Shown here: in pieces, positions 1 through 12,410 of the stretch
Numbering within the stretch: the stretch's first letter is position 1
How the letters are laid out: each line of letters opens with the position of its first letter
Origin: Desmodus rotundus
Taxonomy: Eukaryota; Chordata; Mammalia; Chiroptera; Phyllostomidae
Assembly: GCF_022682495.2 (NCBI RefSeq)
Contig: NC_071397.1
Coordinates: forward strand, 11,127,082 to 11,191,081
DNA length: 64,000 bases
Reading direction: 5' to 3'
The notes under the pieces: model-generated
Told to the model about the DNA's origin: nothing
The model's input: the letters and a program-made list of their open reading frames with translations, nothing else
Databases searched by the model: none
Translations under genes and position numbers: made by a program

Positions 1-32
1 GGAAGGGTGTAGGGATGAAAGCATGTGTGTCT

Positions 33-201
33 TTTTTTTTTTTTTTTTTGAGAGAGAGAGATACATCAGTCGGTTGCCTCTCACATGTACCCCAATCAGG
101 GACTGAACCCACAACCTAGGTATGAACCCTGACCAGGGATCGAACCCGCAATATTTTGGTGTCTGGGACAGCACTCCAACCAGCTGAGCCTCTGGCCAGG
201 G
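33..201 (-). mobile_element. VES-type tRNA-derived SINE (bat)
   Basis: Read on the minus strand, the copy starts 'gccctggcc', has a box A-like 'gaggctcagctgg' and a perfect box B-like 'ggttcgatccc' (complement of 136-147). A 'gagaggcaacc' segment and a GA-rich tail end in an A-run, seen as a T-run near 33-49 on the plus strand. This is the architecture of the VES SINE of microbats, which is mobilised by LINE-1. I saw no convincing target duplication. Confidence 0.85.
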
Positions 202-1249
202 CAAGAACATCTTTAAAGAGAGGTCCAGCATGCCAGCCTGCGGGCACTGTGCAGGCCCTGGCTGAACAACCTGGAGAAGGATTAGACCTGGGGTGCTACA
301 GAAGGGACTGGAGAGAAGGCTAATGTATTGGGTCATTGTCCTGGGGAAGTCACGAGGTGTCCCTGCATTTGGGGGTGCCTTGCTTTCCAACAGTGATGGG
401 TTCTGCAGAATGGGGACCAGCTTTCTGTACATTGAGACTTATTTTAAAAACATACGATTGGCTCACTATTCACAGGACTACTATAGAACCTGTTTTTGTC
501 ACAAGAAAAAGCCTTTTGTAATCATGCTGGATCTTCAGCTCTCCTTTGTCATCCAAGATTTTCATATATGGAATTTACAAACAATGGGGCCACTTCTGGC
601 CTCTGGAGTCTTGCCCAAGCTCTTCCCCAGTGCTCTCTGGACAAGGGGCTGAGGCAAGAGAGGTGGGAGCATTTTAATTCCAAAACTTTCCCTCTCCTTG
701 AAGCAGGAATTCTTATGTTTAGTGCTCTATAGCAAGGACCTTAAAACAGGATTTGCTTCCTCTAATTAAGTGATAAAGACCTGAAAACACAGAAGGCAAA
801 GATTTGCATCAACAGGCTCCCAGTTCTCACTTCAGGTCTGACCCCCAGTCCCCCAGATAGGCGGCCCCCTCCTTCCCAGCAGGTGGGGGATTGGCCAGCA
901 GCTAGAGGGGTGCTTCTGGCCGCTGGCTGTCCTGGGACAGTCCTGGGTTCCTTCTCATCTCTGAACAAATCACCATGGCAAGGAGGATGAGACTATGTCG
1001 ATTGTCTTAAGAATCTGGGAACATGTTAATCCCCCCAAACAGGCATGCTGCCCCACTGTGAGAAGGGGCTGGGGTGGGACTGAAAGGCTGTCCTATCATC
1101 TGCCTCCCCTGGGAGCTGGTCTTTGGTCTTAGATACAATCTGAGCCCCAGAGCATCCTGGTAAGAACACGGCTTTTGGTCCTGCAGACCCAGTTTGGAGC
1201 TTAAAACATTGGAGCTCAAAAAATTTGGTCAGTCACTTTCAGGTTAAGG
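202..1249. other. Unassigned DNA
   Basis: No repeat family or exon is recognised. Short open frames (up to 119 codons at 293-652) overlap one another in several frames and show no recognisable domain, so I treat them as chance. Confidence 0.5.
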
Positions 1250-1410
1250 AACATTTCATATGTAACTTAACCTCACTGAGCCTGTTTTCCAGCTGTAAAG
1301 TGGGCATAATTCTGCCTGCCTTCCAGAGAAGTAATATATGCAGAAGCGTCTGGATGATGTCTGCACACCGTGGGCACCTGATAGGTGGTAGCGATAATTA
1401 TGATGTGAGA
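1250..1410 (+). repeat. MIR SINE relic
   Basis: The order of motifs follows the ancient tRNA-derived MIR: 'cttaacctcactgagcctg', then a diverged 'tttccagctgtaaagtggg', 'ataattctgcctgcc' and a tail containing 'gtgggcacctgataggtgg'. The copy is strongly diverged, as expected for a pan-mammalian relic. Confidence 0.7.
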
Positions 1411-2493
1411 AGTTTTAAATCCCTGAGTTCAGGAGCATGCTCTGTCTGTCCCCTGCCCACTCATCGCTTCCCCTTGTTGGGAGGAAGAAGCTGTTTTGGT
1501 TACATCTGAGCCAGAGGCCCATACAAAAGCCTCAGGTGGCCAAAGAGCCTCCTCTCTGTCCCTGGCCATCTGTGAGTCTGGACCCAAGGAGATGCACCTG
1601 GTCTCCTCACCCACTGACTGCCTCAGGGCACCCCGGAGAGGTTTTTCCAGGTGATGCACTCAGAACTGGCAGGCCCAAGGCTTTGAAAAACTTCTTTTCT
1701 GCTTCCAAAGTACCAAGCAAGATTCTGGGAAGGGATAAATGACAACCTTGGCCTTGGACATTGGTGTCAGGCCTTAGGGGATGAGATAGGGATCCTCCAA
1801 ACAAGAGCAGCAATCCTCTTGCCCACGGGTGACAGCAAACCCAGCATTTGAATTCCCCAAAGGAAGGCGTCTGTATGAAAGCTGCCTGGGGCCCTGGGAA
1901 GATGAGTCAACCCTAGGCACCAGAAGTCTGGGTGGATTGAACCAGCCTCAGAGGTTTACCTGTTGGAAAGCCTATTATTAGACTTTCAAACTGCCTTAAT
2001 CTAACCTGCAGAAGCACACCCTGCCTGTATGCAAGTCTCCTTCCCGCCCTTCAGATTGGAGCCATTAGTCACCCATGACTCCTGGCTCCTCAGGGTGGAG
2101 TTGGCACCTCGGGGGCAAGGGTTCCCCACACACTGACTGCTCCTCTTCTCCACCACAAGGTTTGACAACCAGCCAGACAGGCCACCTTCTCCTGGAGGAT
2201 GACTGGGCCTCTGAGCACCTCTCTCCCCAAAGCGAGGCTGTGGAGACGCAGACCCAGCATGAGAGCCGGGCTCGGGGCTGAGGGACCTTCTGGATTCTAA
2301 GCAGCCCAGATGGATAATATTTTCACGATGGCTTGCACTCTGGCACCTCTGGGAAAAAGAGCTCCAACAAATCAGAATCGAGCTCTACCAACAGGTTCAA
2401 TCTCTCAAAACAAATGGCAGAAAGAAGTAGGCTTTTCATTGAAAGATTGCAAAGCACTTGGCTTTTGTTGTGCGCTGTTTCTCCATTTGTTGG
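1411..2493. other. Unassigned DNA
   Basis: No repeat or gene is recognised. Several overlapping open frames of 60-100 codons carry no visible domain. Confidence 0.5.
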
Positions 2494-2519
2494 TTCATTC
2501 ATTCATTCATTCATTCATA
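2494..2519 (+). repeat. (TTCA)n microsatellite
   Basis: About six tandem TTCA units. Such runs are often the tail of an L2 or MIR copy, and the following 'gtgaactgagcatcag' would fit a short minus-strand remnant. Confidence 0.85.
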
Positions 2520-3587
2520 AAATGTGAACTGAGCATCAGATTCATACTGAGGAGGCCCAACTGCAGAGCCTGTCCCTGACCATGGTACCACACTTTACCT
2601 CTCGTGAGAGCTTCCTGGAGGGTAGCTGACACACTAGGGGCAACTACACCGGTGCATCCCTGTTACTTTCCTCGGCCAGGTTCCAGGACGAGAACCACAG
2701 TAGGGATTGTGTTTCTGAACAAGACCGAGGACCTGCCTATGTGCAGATACAATTAGGTAGGAGAGTAACTGGTTGAACAACTGCCTTCAAGGGGTGCAGG
2801 CCGGGCGGGTGTCGCTCCAGCGTCTAGAGGAGAACCACATTCTAGAATGCCGGAGCCAAACATTCGAACAAAGCTGCCTTCAGCTCTGTCCTGTGGAGCA
2901 TTTTCACCGGTGACTTGGAGGAAAGGTGAGTGGCGGGGCCAGGAGGCTGCGGAGGCGGGATGGGGGGCCGGCGAGAGTGGGGAGAGCCTGCAGAGCTCTG
3001 TCTTTCCAGCTGGTGGTATTCCTGGGGGGGAGCGGTGACTCGAGGCTTTGATGAGACAGCTTCCGGGAGACAAAGCAATGACCACTCAGCATAAGGAGGC
3101 ATTTACTGGCAGGTAGGCCCTGGCTGGATCCAGTGGGGATACTGGTTTTGTGGTCTCCTGTCCCAGTCCTAGACACCTTGGAGCCTTGGGTTCAAATCCC
3201 ATAAGACCGAAGGTGACTCAGGCTGAAAGGGCTCCTCACTCAGCCTGCAGGCAATTTCCTGTGCCTGGATCCCTCAGAAGTGATGTCAGCAGTGAGATTT
3301 GTAAGCAGAATTGGAGTCAGCTCTGTTGGCTTGGCTTGCACTGTCCTCCCGACTCCTGTGAATGCCTGGACTGGACGTCTCCTATTCAAGCCACTCCACA
3401 GCCTCAGCCAGGAGACATCCACGTCACTGCCTTTTGCAGGTCAGCGGGAGTTAATGTCTTGGTTCCCAGGCCAGGGACCAGGAAGTGCAGCATGGAGGGC
3501 AGGCAGCATTTTTTTTCCTAGTGGGGAGGAATGAGGACCCAGCCAGGACATAGGCTGCCATCCAAGGGCCTGTGAGGGCAGGTGGGT
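2520..3587. other. Unassigned GC-rich DNA
   Basis: GC-rich, with many overlapping open frames on both strands (for example 110 codons on minus at 2753-3085). None resembles a known protein. No CpG island is convincing. Confidence 0.5.
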
Positions 3588-4078
3588 GGATGTATCAGTT
3601 CCCACTGCTGCAGGAACAAGTCACCACAAACTTAATTTATTATCTCCAGTCCTATAGGTCAGAAGTCCAACATGGCGTGGCTCAGTCTAGCGTCTCACAA
3701 GGCCACACAAAGTGTCCACTCTTCTAGGCTCTTATCTGGATGCTCTGGAGGATGTTTGCCTCCAAGTCATTTGGGTTGTTGGCAGAACCCAGCTCCTTGC
3801 TGGGCATCAGGCAGGAGCCTTTCTCAGCTCCTTACAGGCACCCACGCTCCTCACCTCCATGTCCCTCCCCCTTTAACAGCAAGAGCAGGTGGAGTTCTTT
3901 TCCTGCTTCAGATGTCTCTGCCTTCCCTCCAAAGCCCCACCTGTGCCATAGCTGGCCCCTGGGCCTGCACTGCCGAGTGTCACAGTCCAGACCAGTGACA
4001 TCATGTGTCACGAACACATGGTTCCCTTTTGTCAGTGGGAATTGTTCAAATAAATTGCCGTCTCCACTTCAAATAATA
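3588..4078 (-). mobile_element. MaLR-like LTR relic
   Basis: The stretch opens with a diverged 'gtatcagttcccactgctgc', followed by 'caccacaaacttaatttatt' and 'aggtcagaagtccaa'. This is the complement of the 3' end of an ERVL-MaLR LTR, so the element lies on the minus strand. The rest is too diverged to assign a subfamily. A mariner element starts directly after it. Confidence 0.55.
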
Positions 4079-4080
4079 TA

Positions 4081-4845
4081 TAAGGTCTGTCCAGAAGGTA
4101 TCCAGCCAAGTACTAAGAAAAGCAGAGACATTTACTGAAGAACATACAAGCAACATTGTACATAGGACAATGACGTCTCGGTTCCCTTCAAAGCTATGAC
4201 CTTCTTGAGGAAGTCTGGTTCATCGGTAGCGGCTTGAGTCAAAGCCATCAGCCACTGCAGCACGATGTTCCATCCGTTCTGGTAGCAGGAGCTGCGGAAC
4301 AAATTTTGCCACGACATGTGTGGTGCCAAGATCCTGCATCAAAATCTCGGACGCTAGTTTTTGGAATCCCCAGATCGGCCCCTGGTTCTCACACTGTCAG
4401 TCGCCGATCTTTGTTGATTGCAGCCCGTACACGTTCATCATTCTCAGGGGTTCTGCTGGTTGCAGGTCTTCCAGAACGTGGGTCACTTTCCACAGATTCT
4501 TGACCATCCTGGAAGTCTTTGTGCCACTTTCATTTGCACTGCACCCATTGCATCGTCCCCCAAATCCTTCTGAATCATCCAAATAGTTTCTGCAGAAGAA
4601 TGTTCAAGCTTAATGCAAAATTTGATGCAGATTCATTGCTCTCCTTGCTCAGTCATTTTAAATGCAATGACCACACGGGACACATGATCACTCGATGGCG
4701 TCTATCGCCCCCGCTGACCAGGACAGTGAAGTCATCATTGTTCACACTTGTGCATTCCAGTCCGCTCTCCTTGGCTGCCAGGTTACATGATGCAAACCAT
4801 TCTTGTTATATTAACAATGGCTGGACTTCTTCCAGACAGACCTCG
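4081..4845 (-). mobile_element. Internally deleted mariner-like DNA transposon
   Basis: A 765-bp element bounded by TA dinucleotides (4079-4080 and 4846-4847). The left end reads 'taaggtctgtccagaagg'; the complement of the right end reads 'cgaggtctgtctggaag', giving terminal inverted repeats. Read on the minus strand, it begins with a frame-broken transposase N-terminus (MTEQ-like start near 4660) and runs through the helix-turn-helix region to 'DEPDFLKKVI' (about 4200). It then jumps directly to the C-terminal 'LKGTE' tail. The catalytic segment with all three Asp residues is therefore missing. Full mariners are about 1.2-1.3 kb. It is non-autonomous and shares its ends with the copy at 34804-35475. 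Confidence 0.88.
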
Positions 4846-4847
4846 TA

Positions 4848-5544
4848 TGTGGCAGAGATACATTGACTCACCCACACACAGGTTAACACAAAGGACTGAC
4901 TCCACCATTGGAAAATGTAAATGTCAGTGTGTTTTCATGTAATCAGTGGCAAGTGGGAGTATTGACGCTGCAGAAATTGGCGACTGCTACAAACCAGGGC
5001 TTCTTTCCCTGGAAAGCCAGGAACATTTGCCAGCATGCCATTGAGCAAAGGGGTGACTTCTGAGCATGTGCAAGGACCAGGTGCCCATAGTTATTATTTA
5101 AAATCATTTCTTCACAAGGTTCCACAGGCTTGTGCAGACGAGATACAGATCCTCTCCTGTCAGAGGCATCGCTGAACACAGATCTGAACCACTCCACATC
5201 AAGGGCCGTGGGGCTGAGAGCACTGAGGTCTGATGAGAAAGAGTGAGTGGGCACCCAATGCTGACTGGCGTAAAAACCCATCAGAGGACAGTCTTTAACC
5301 CACAGGGTGCTCTCCTGGTTGCCTCGAGACTCACAGCTTTCCTCCAAGTGCAACTGCCATCTCTCCAATCCTGTTCCTGGTTACTCTCTTCTGCAGATCA
5401 TCTGCTCAAAGTAAAACAAAACAAATTCCTTCCTACTCAACCTCTCCCCTGGCCCCGCTCCCCAGACCCTTCCTTCTGTGATTACTTCACACTTTCTCAG
5501 AATGCAGGCTTCTTACGTCTCCAATAATTGGGTATATTATAGCT
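4848..5544. other. Unassigned DNA
   Basis: No repeat family recognised. A 141-codon minus-strand frame at 4943-5368 has no recognisable domain and no exon signals that I trust. Confidence 0.45.
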
Positions 5545-5806
5545 TCTAAAATTCCCTTTAAAACCCACCTCCCCCAGGAAGCCTTCCCTGATTGCAACTC
5601 CACCTTGCTGTTCTATTATTTGGTTTCCCTTAGCAGATATGCTTTTCATTTTTCATCCATGGGTTTGGTTGCTTTGTAACCAGCCTCAGGTTAATGCACA
5701 GGTGTGCGATCAGACTTTCCAATAGAGTATAAGCTCCTCCAGGTCAGAGAGTACATCTCAATATTACTATGATTGCTATTATCGGTAACTCCTAAAAAAA
5801 AAAAAA
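5545..5806 (+). repeat. L2 LINE 3' relic with A-run
   Basis: 'caggaagccttccctgattg' and later 'agagtataagctcctccagg' with 'agagagtacatctc' follow the order of the L2 3' region. It ends in an A-run at about 5793-5805. Confidence 0.65.
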
Positions 5807-5984
5807 GACTAAAATGAGGCTGGGTGCTTGTAGACAAGTCCCAAATGCTTAGTCACTTATTGTCTAGGGGTAACAGAGAGCTCAGGAAGTAGACGAGAAG
5901 GCTGAAGAGGGGTGGTGTGAGCCTCCCTGTGCAAAGTGAGATGGGACGCTGAAGATGGACTTGCTAAACTAAGGTCAAGCCCGG

Positions 5985-6160
5985 GCCTGGCCTTCCAGCC
6001 CCTGCAGTGACCAGCTGTGTAAGCTTGGGCACGTTATTTTAATCTGTCTCTCTGTCTGAGCCTCTCATCTCTCATGCCCCAAATGAGGACAACAAACTCC
6101 CCTCAGCGGCAGGGGTGGCAGTTAAGTCAGAGAGTGCCTGTGAGTGGCACAGGGCAGGGT
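5985..6160 (+). repeat. MIR SINE relic
   Basis: 'gaccagctgtgtaagcttgg' followed by 'gcacgttattttaatctgtc', 'tgagcctctcatctctcatg' and 'aaatgagga' matches the MIR core order on the plus strand. Confidence 0.75.
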
Positions 6161-6244
6161 GCAGAGCACCACGGCATTGTGACTTTGGCCATGATGGACG
6201 GGTTGGAAGGGGTCTATTTCCTTGCACCCACAGGGCATTACGTT

Positions 6245-6345
6245 GTTTATTCCTGGACTTGGTCTGTTTTGCTCCTTGTTGTTCCCCCAGCATCTAGAGC
6301 CGGCCCTGCACATAGTAGGTGTTCACTATTTGTGGAATGGAGAGG
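6245..6345 (+). repeat. L2 LINE 3' terminus
   Basis: 'cttggtctgttttgctcc', 'ccccagcatctagagc', 'ccctgcacatagtaggtg' and 'ttcactatttgtggaatgg' reproduce, with divergence, the terminal motif order of L2. Confidence 0.75.
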
Positions 6346-9300
6346 CCAGTTGTGGTGTTCCCGGCCGTCAGAGAGCAGTTGTTTACTCTCACAGGAACGG
6401 GGAGGTTTTCTGGGAGCTTTCCCACCCCTCCCTCTGCCTGCAGCCGCGTATTCAGCTGGGTCCCATTACTCACTCTCTGCCTTCCACTCCCCAGGAGCTC
6501 CTGGCGCCCTCAGCCTCCATTTAAGCCCCGCCGCCTGCCCTGCCTGACTCCCCGCAAGCAATACTCTTTGTGACAGGCTGCTCTTTCAAGTACTACGCAC
6601 ATTCTGTGACCCATCTCGTTCCTGCTCTCCAATCCCAGCCCTGTGGTCACTGGGTCACCCTGTGGTTTGTGGAAGGTCAACCCTGGATGAGTCTAAATTT
6701 TCTTAATCAGAATCCAAGTGCTTCCAGCTGAGGGGGCTCTGACGAGTGCTGAGTGGTGGCTCCCCCATCCCAAGCTCTGACTCCTTCCTCCAACAGGGAC
6801 CCACTGCCACCCACCCACATGTCTAGGAGGCACCCAGTGTGGAAGGGGTCCTCTCCTTTTATTTTTTTATGCTTCAGCTCAACTATGTGTCAGCCAAAGT
6901 TTTGACTTGGGAGAGGCATTCTAGGCCAGAAGACGTGGGTCCATTTCAGGCCCCCACGCTTTTCCAGGAAGAGTCCCAATGGGCCCAGTTCCCCAGAAGG
7001 GATAGGTAGGCCAGTAGAGCAGGCCCTTTGCTCACAAACTCCATGGCAACAGTCTTGGCTGTGCTGCCAGCTCATGTCCAGCTCTGCCCTGGAGACATGA
7101 CTGCCAGAAGCTCATTGGCCAGAAGTCAGCGACCCCTGACCCACAGCCTCCGGATTCCCTGTGGACCTGGGCTGTCCTCTCCATGGGCCGTGGTCACTCC
7201 TCTATGCCCCTCAACAGCTGGCTTCAGGAATGGGAGCCGGGACAACCGTCCCAGGCTCCTGCGGGTCACTTCCTGAGTCTCTTGTGCTTTCCTGTCTTCC
7301 CCCACTCCTACTCCCTGGCTCTGTAAGTGGAAGAAGCTGAGGCTGCTCCCCAGCCAGCACTCAAAACTGTGACCAGATGACCTTGTAACTGAGGTGAACT
7401 CCACCTGTGACATCACCCTTGTTCTAAAAACGTCCATTTTGGCTCCTCTGATGCATTTACATCCACTTTAGGGTTTGGCTCCAAAGCTGCTGGCCGGTCT
7501 TCCTTTGTATTACCTAAAAGAGTTACTTATGCCCTGCAAGCCTCCCTGGACACTGAGGTCAACTGCAGCTCATAGAGACCATTCCAGTGTTCTGAGGGGA
7601 AGGACCGAGGCCCTGACGCTTTTGGCTCCTTGGAGTCCTTCTGCGGAAATCCTGGCAACCACCAGCTAACGATTCCTTAGATCCTATGTTCATGTTTTCA
7701 AAACACAGAAAGCAACAGTGAAGGGAAGCTGCTCGCGGGCCATGTTGGGGGAACAGAGGCAGAACCCATCCCTTACCACTTCTACCATCCCGTTTCTGCC
7801 GGGAGACTGGATCTCGTGGACTAGATCCTGGTTCGTGTAGTGCGTTTCATATGGTCAGGTCCTTGGATGGTGAGGTGTGATTTTTGTCTTTGGGGAGGGG
7901 ACCCCGAAGGCCACAGAAATAGCAACAAAACAGCATTTCTGTAGCTCAGAACTGGGACAATCGCAGGCCTGCTGGCTACTCCCTGGCGTCTTCTTGGCGG
8001 TGTAGGTCTCCGGCTCCAAGGTCGCTGCTCCAGACGGAGCCTGGGGTGACTCAAGGGCTCTTTTTCTAAGGCCCCTTCTCCTCCTGACATTGGCCGGTGG
8101 CGCCCAGATCGCTGCAGAGAGTCCAATACGCTCTCAACCCTGCCTTGGAGCTCAGTGCCGCAGGCCTAAAGCAAGCGAACCATCCCCCACTCCCTCAGCA
8201 GCCCCTGGGTGATCAGCCTCGACCCCGTGGCTCAATCCTGTCTCTCTCTGCAGTCCAGGCTTTGGACTCTGGTGAGGTCCAGGTCACTTGCGGTGGAGGG
8301 CGCTGGGTGAAGGAGCACAGGGGAAGAGAGAGGACCTCAGTGGCACAGGTGCAGACTGTTTCAGAACTCCCGTCTCCTCTGGAAATGACCCCATTGTCCT
8401 TGCATCAAGCGGACACATTGGTCCCTCTCTTCCCTGAGAGAAGTGACTCTCAAAGGTGGCCCGCTAGTGGGAGCACCCAGGGGGACTCCAAGCCTCACAC
8501 ACACACAGCTCCTGGTGTCTCCGCTCTGCATGTGGGCAGCAATCAGGCCCCTACCCCCTCTGTAACGCAGGGGCTGGCTGCCTCTCACCTGCACTCCCTG
8601 GAATCGCCTACCCGCAGGCTTCTGACCCAGACTCCCTGGTGAGAGGAACTCCTGTGAGAACTGGAAGGCAGAAGGGAATCTCAGGCTATGTTTTTCCTCT
8701 GGCAGTGGGGGTCAGGCACACTGGTTTTGGCACATGTGGGGTTTTGCAGCCAATTCTGGTTCTTCTGCTGTGGGTCCCCTGCCTCACTGCTACAGGCAGT
8801 TCTAGCAGCTCGCAGCTCTGGAATTAGCAGTGGCAGCTGTGGGAGTAACTTCCCGATGTCCTCAAATCTGGCAGGGAACCTTCGAGCTAGCCCCAGCCTT
8901 CCCTCCTTCAGCCCTTTCAGCAGGCTGTGAGCATATGATTCCCTGTATCAACACCCTTTCTGCTTGAACTACATAAATTGGGTTTGTGTTTCTGACAGAC
9001 ACACATACTTTCTTCCTTATGAACAGAATCCTGATTTTAACAGGGCAGTCATTCACCCTGCTACAATGTCCATATGTGGTGGTTCTGACGGATAAAGCCC
9101 AGCAAAAGTCAACTGGGCATTTGGGGAAAATATTTTGCTTTTCTGAAACAGGTATTGCACCTTTTTTCTTTGCTCTTTATTCCTATTCTCTACTTCCTGG
9201 CTAGAATTTGGAGTCGGTGGCTGGAATTCAGCAGCCATACTGTGACCATGAGGAAAAGGCCAAGGACACTGCAGAGGTCTCAGGCTGGGAGTCCTAAACC

Positions 9301-9809
9301 CCTAACTAACACCAGGTGCTGCTGCTTCTGGACTTCTTGCTTTATGAGGGAAAAAATTCTTAATTCATGCTAGCTGCTGTTTAGCAGTGACTTCCGTTCC
9401 TTCTAGCCAAGGGTACTCCTAACTAACTTGGCAGAGGTGGCCCCCCCCTTCACCCCTGGGGTCCTTGTCACACTGGGCCACACTATTTCAGGTGTGCGGA
9501 GAGAGAGCACGGGTTGCAGACATCTTGTGTGTGCAGAACTCCTTCCAGAACTCCTTCCTTGCCCTCTCGTGCAAACACCGTGCTCTCGCGCTGCTTCAGT
9601 GGCCTCCTAACACGTCCAGGCCTGTCTGCGTCCACTGGGTACTGGAGACCAACCTCCTAGCATTAAAGCATATGTGGGGTTCATCCAGAATCTCTTAATC
9701 CAACAGACTCAACTCTAAAATATAACGTGTTTCTTTTGCCTTTGTGAGGCCTACTTAACAATCACAATGATTATTGTTACCTGTTCCATGTAAACCAGGG
9801 TCACAAATT
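6346..9809. other. Unassigned DNA
   Basis: About 3.5 kb without a recognised gene or repeat, apart from a short CA run near 8497-8508. The longest open frame is 181 codons (8097-8642, plus). It is rich in Ser, Pro and Leu, overlaps a frame on the other strand, and shows no domain, signal peptide or membrane segment. I treat it as chance. Confidence 0.45.
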
Positions 9810-9841
<32 letters not shown>

Positions 9842-9843
9842 CA
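9810..9843 (+). repeat. (CA)n microsatellite
   Basis: About 17 CA units with one G interruption near 9835. Likely length-polymorphic. Confidence 0.95.
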
Positions 9844-10429
9844 GAACCTTCCAGGTGTATCCGCAGAACAGAACCGTCTACTTTGGAAAAAGTTGTAATT
9901 AACACGGGTTATTGAGATTATACCACAAGTAATAGCGACAGAGAAGTACGGGTTTTTTCCAAGGTAGTGAGTGGTGTTTTCCTAATGAAGAGGACAAAGT
10001 ACTTGTGTCCGAAGATAACGAGTTTGATTGTTCTGGAATGCGAAGAGCATGGTGAGAGATAAAACCTCTATGAATATAAGAAGAAATAGAACATTGCAAA
10101 AAGAGAATTTTATTTGCCTTAAATTATGATGCCTACAAATAATGAGTCTCAAAAAAGGCAATGAAATGTAAAGTGCAAAATTTTGCCAAAGCTGACTAAG
10201 GTTTTATGGGTTTATTAATAAGATTACTTTTTAAAAAGGAAACTTGTTGAACATTTATGCCAAATATTGTATTAATGCAAAAGTCAGAATTTTGTTTTCT
10301 CTTTACTAAAGTAACAAATTAGTTAGTCTGCCCTTAACAACTGGTAGTAAGGGACGTTCCTTTCCCCAGATAGCAGAGATTCCATACTTCAGAATGGCTT
10401 GCTGTGCTTTATGTTATTTTTTATGCTTT
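9844..10429. other. Unassigned AT-rich DNA
   Basis: AT-rich sequence with no recognised repeat. TTTATT (AATAAA on the minus strand) occurs here, but nothing links it to a gene. Confidence 0.4.
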
Positions 10430-10640
10430 TGATTGTTATTATTTCATTAAAGTACAGCTGACATGCGACATTGTATTAGTTGCAGGTATACAACACAGTG
10501 AGTTGACATTTGTACCCCTGCGATGTGATCCCCCCAGTAGGTCTGGTCACCATCTGTCACCTACAGTGTTACTGACTCTGTCCCTCGGGCTGCAGGTCTC
10601 CTCCCCGTGACTCCCTGCTTGTGTAACGGGAAGTTAGCAC
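10430..10640 (-). repeat. LINE-1 3' end relic
   Basis: On the plus strand it reads 'aagtacagctgacatgcgac', 'tattagttgcaggtatacaa' and then 'gtgatccccccagtagg'. This is the complement of an L1 3' UTR. A related copy lies at 51400-51985. Confidence 0.75.
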
Positions 10641-12184
10641 AGCACACTGCAGTGCTTTCTTCCTTTTGAAAGAGCTGAGTTTCATTAAAAGATTTGTTTC
10701 AGGAGTCTCAAGAGCATCTTTAGGTTTGCTGATTCGCTAGAAGAATTCTCAATAATAGCAGGTTATACTCCTAGCTAAGGTTTATTACAGAAAAAGGATA
10801 CAGAGCAAGCCAACAGGAAAAAGTCTACTTACTATTGCTATAGGGCATTTTATGGATCCCGAAAGGCAAGTGTTAACTTGTAGAAAACTGAGAATGATGT
10901 CAATGAATCTTGCCCAAATAGCAATGTATTTTGTTTAAAGGACTTGCAACTATTTTTGTCTGGTAGAAAAGATACTCTAAAGGTTACAGTGTTAGTAATT
11001 GTCCTGTGGAATAATAACCACTTATGTATCTGACTTAGCAAAGATATTCCAACATTCTTTCCTTCAGTCAGTATGGTCCGCTCACTCCACTTCCCTTTGA
11101 ATCAATCTTAGCACCTTGATGGTTCCACTAATGGATGACCTGCTCACTTAAAAACAAACAAAACCCTGACCACTCAGAGTGAAGAAACATTAAAACTGAG
11201 ATAAGTTTCTTAATGTCCCTTTTAATATCATAAATGTTAAATCTTTTGACTCTGCAGGGAAATAAAGAAGATAGGATGTTACTTGTCAGTGGTAGCCCAG
11301 AGCACCTCCCAGCACCAGGCAATACTCAAGCAGCGCGTCCGTGGTAGCGTAGAGGTACCGGCACCAAATAAACAAGAACAAGTCACATTTCCAGAATGAA
11401 AAACAACTCACAACTTGATTATTTCAACAAAAACGTAAATAGCTTCCTTTGCTAGTAATGGAAATGTGGGATGCAAATTATGGTCAAAATTACATCATTA
11501 AAAATTGAAAGTCCAACACGCTTAAATACATTATCAGAATGTCAGTGCTATTCCGGTGAAGCCCATGGTCCAAAATCACCAGTGAAGAAAAAACTACCAT
11601 GAGTCAATTTTACATAAAATGGCATTTGAAATCATTAAACTTCCTGGAAAAAAGTTTGGCAATGACTGGCAATAAAGGAAGAACAAACATTTATAAAGTA
11701 CGACTAAATTTTGTAACAATGTTAAGTGGTTAGTTAAAAATAACTGAGTATTTTCAGATACAAAATAGTTAATAAACTTCAAAAAATGATCATTTTAATA
11801 TGGGCGTATCCTGGCAGTCTAGACTCAGGGCCCTGCTGGCTACAACAGCCGTGACCACTAAAGCAAGAGACCTGCTTTCCGGAAAACTCACACGTGTCAC
11901 GGCGAGGAGATGCCAGCCGTCACTGCCAAAGCCTCCACTCCGTCACCCTGAAACCTTGCTCATAATGTACTTACACGTGAAATGTAAGGCTGTGACGCTA
12001 CTGTAATAGATTTTACGTGTACAAATGGAAGTAGTAACTTTTAAGGTAATATATCTAAGTTTATCAACAGCGCTTGAGAAAAATAACTTTTCACTGAATT
12101 ATATTTACATGAAAATCTCATGGGATTTTGTAGAGTACCAGGGTAATGTTAGGAAGAATGTCTGAGATTTCAACCACAATTTTA
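10641..12184. other. Unassigned AT-rich DNA
   Basis: About 1.5 kb of AT-rich DNA with no identified repeat and only short open frames. It could be a very old transposon, or unique sequence with a regulatory role; the sequence alone does not decide. Confidence 0.4.
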
Positions 12185-12410
12185 CGTCATTTTTATTAAA
12201 AAAATACATACATTAAATATTTATTTACTTCTTAGAGAGGGGAAGGGAGGGAGAGAGAGAGGGAGAGAAACATCGATCATTTGCCTCTTGTATGCGCCCT
12301 GAATGGGGACCAGATTTGAAACCCAGACCTGTGCCCTGACGGGGAATCAAACCGGCAACACCCACCTTTGTGGGACGATGCCCAACCAACCTAGCCACAC
12401 TGGTCAGGGC
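12185..12410 (-). mobile_element. VES-type SINE with target duplication
   Basis: Minus-strand copy: the T-rich tail at 12185-12225 is followed by a GA-rich part, 'tttgcctcttgtatgcgccc' and a stem ending 'ccacactggtcagggc' at 12410. Imperfect target duplications flank it: 'tcaaccacaatttta' at 12170-12184 and 'tcaatcaaaatttta' at 12411-12425 (13 of 15 match). This indicates LINE-1-driven insertion. Confidence 0.88.

Noticed and set aside
33..201. A possible tRNA gene, because box A- and box B-like motifs are present
   Set aside because: The spacing and flanks are those of a VES SINE. No cloverleaf with proper acceptor and anticodon stems can be drawn, and the same unit recurs throughout the window.
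8097..8642. A 181-codon plus-strand frame
   Set aside because: No homology that I recognise, overlapping antisense frame, composition typical of GC-rich non-coding DNA.
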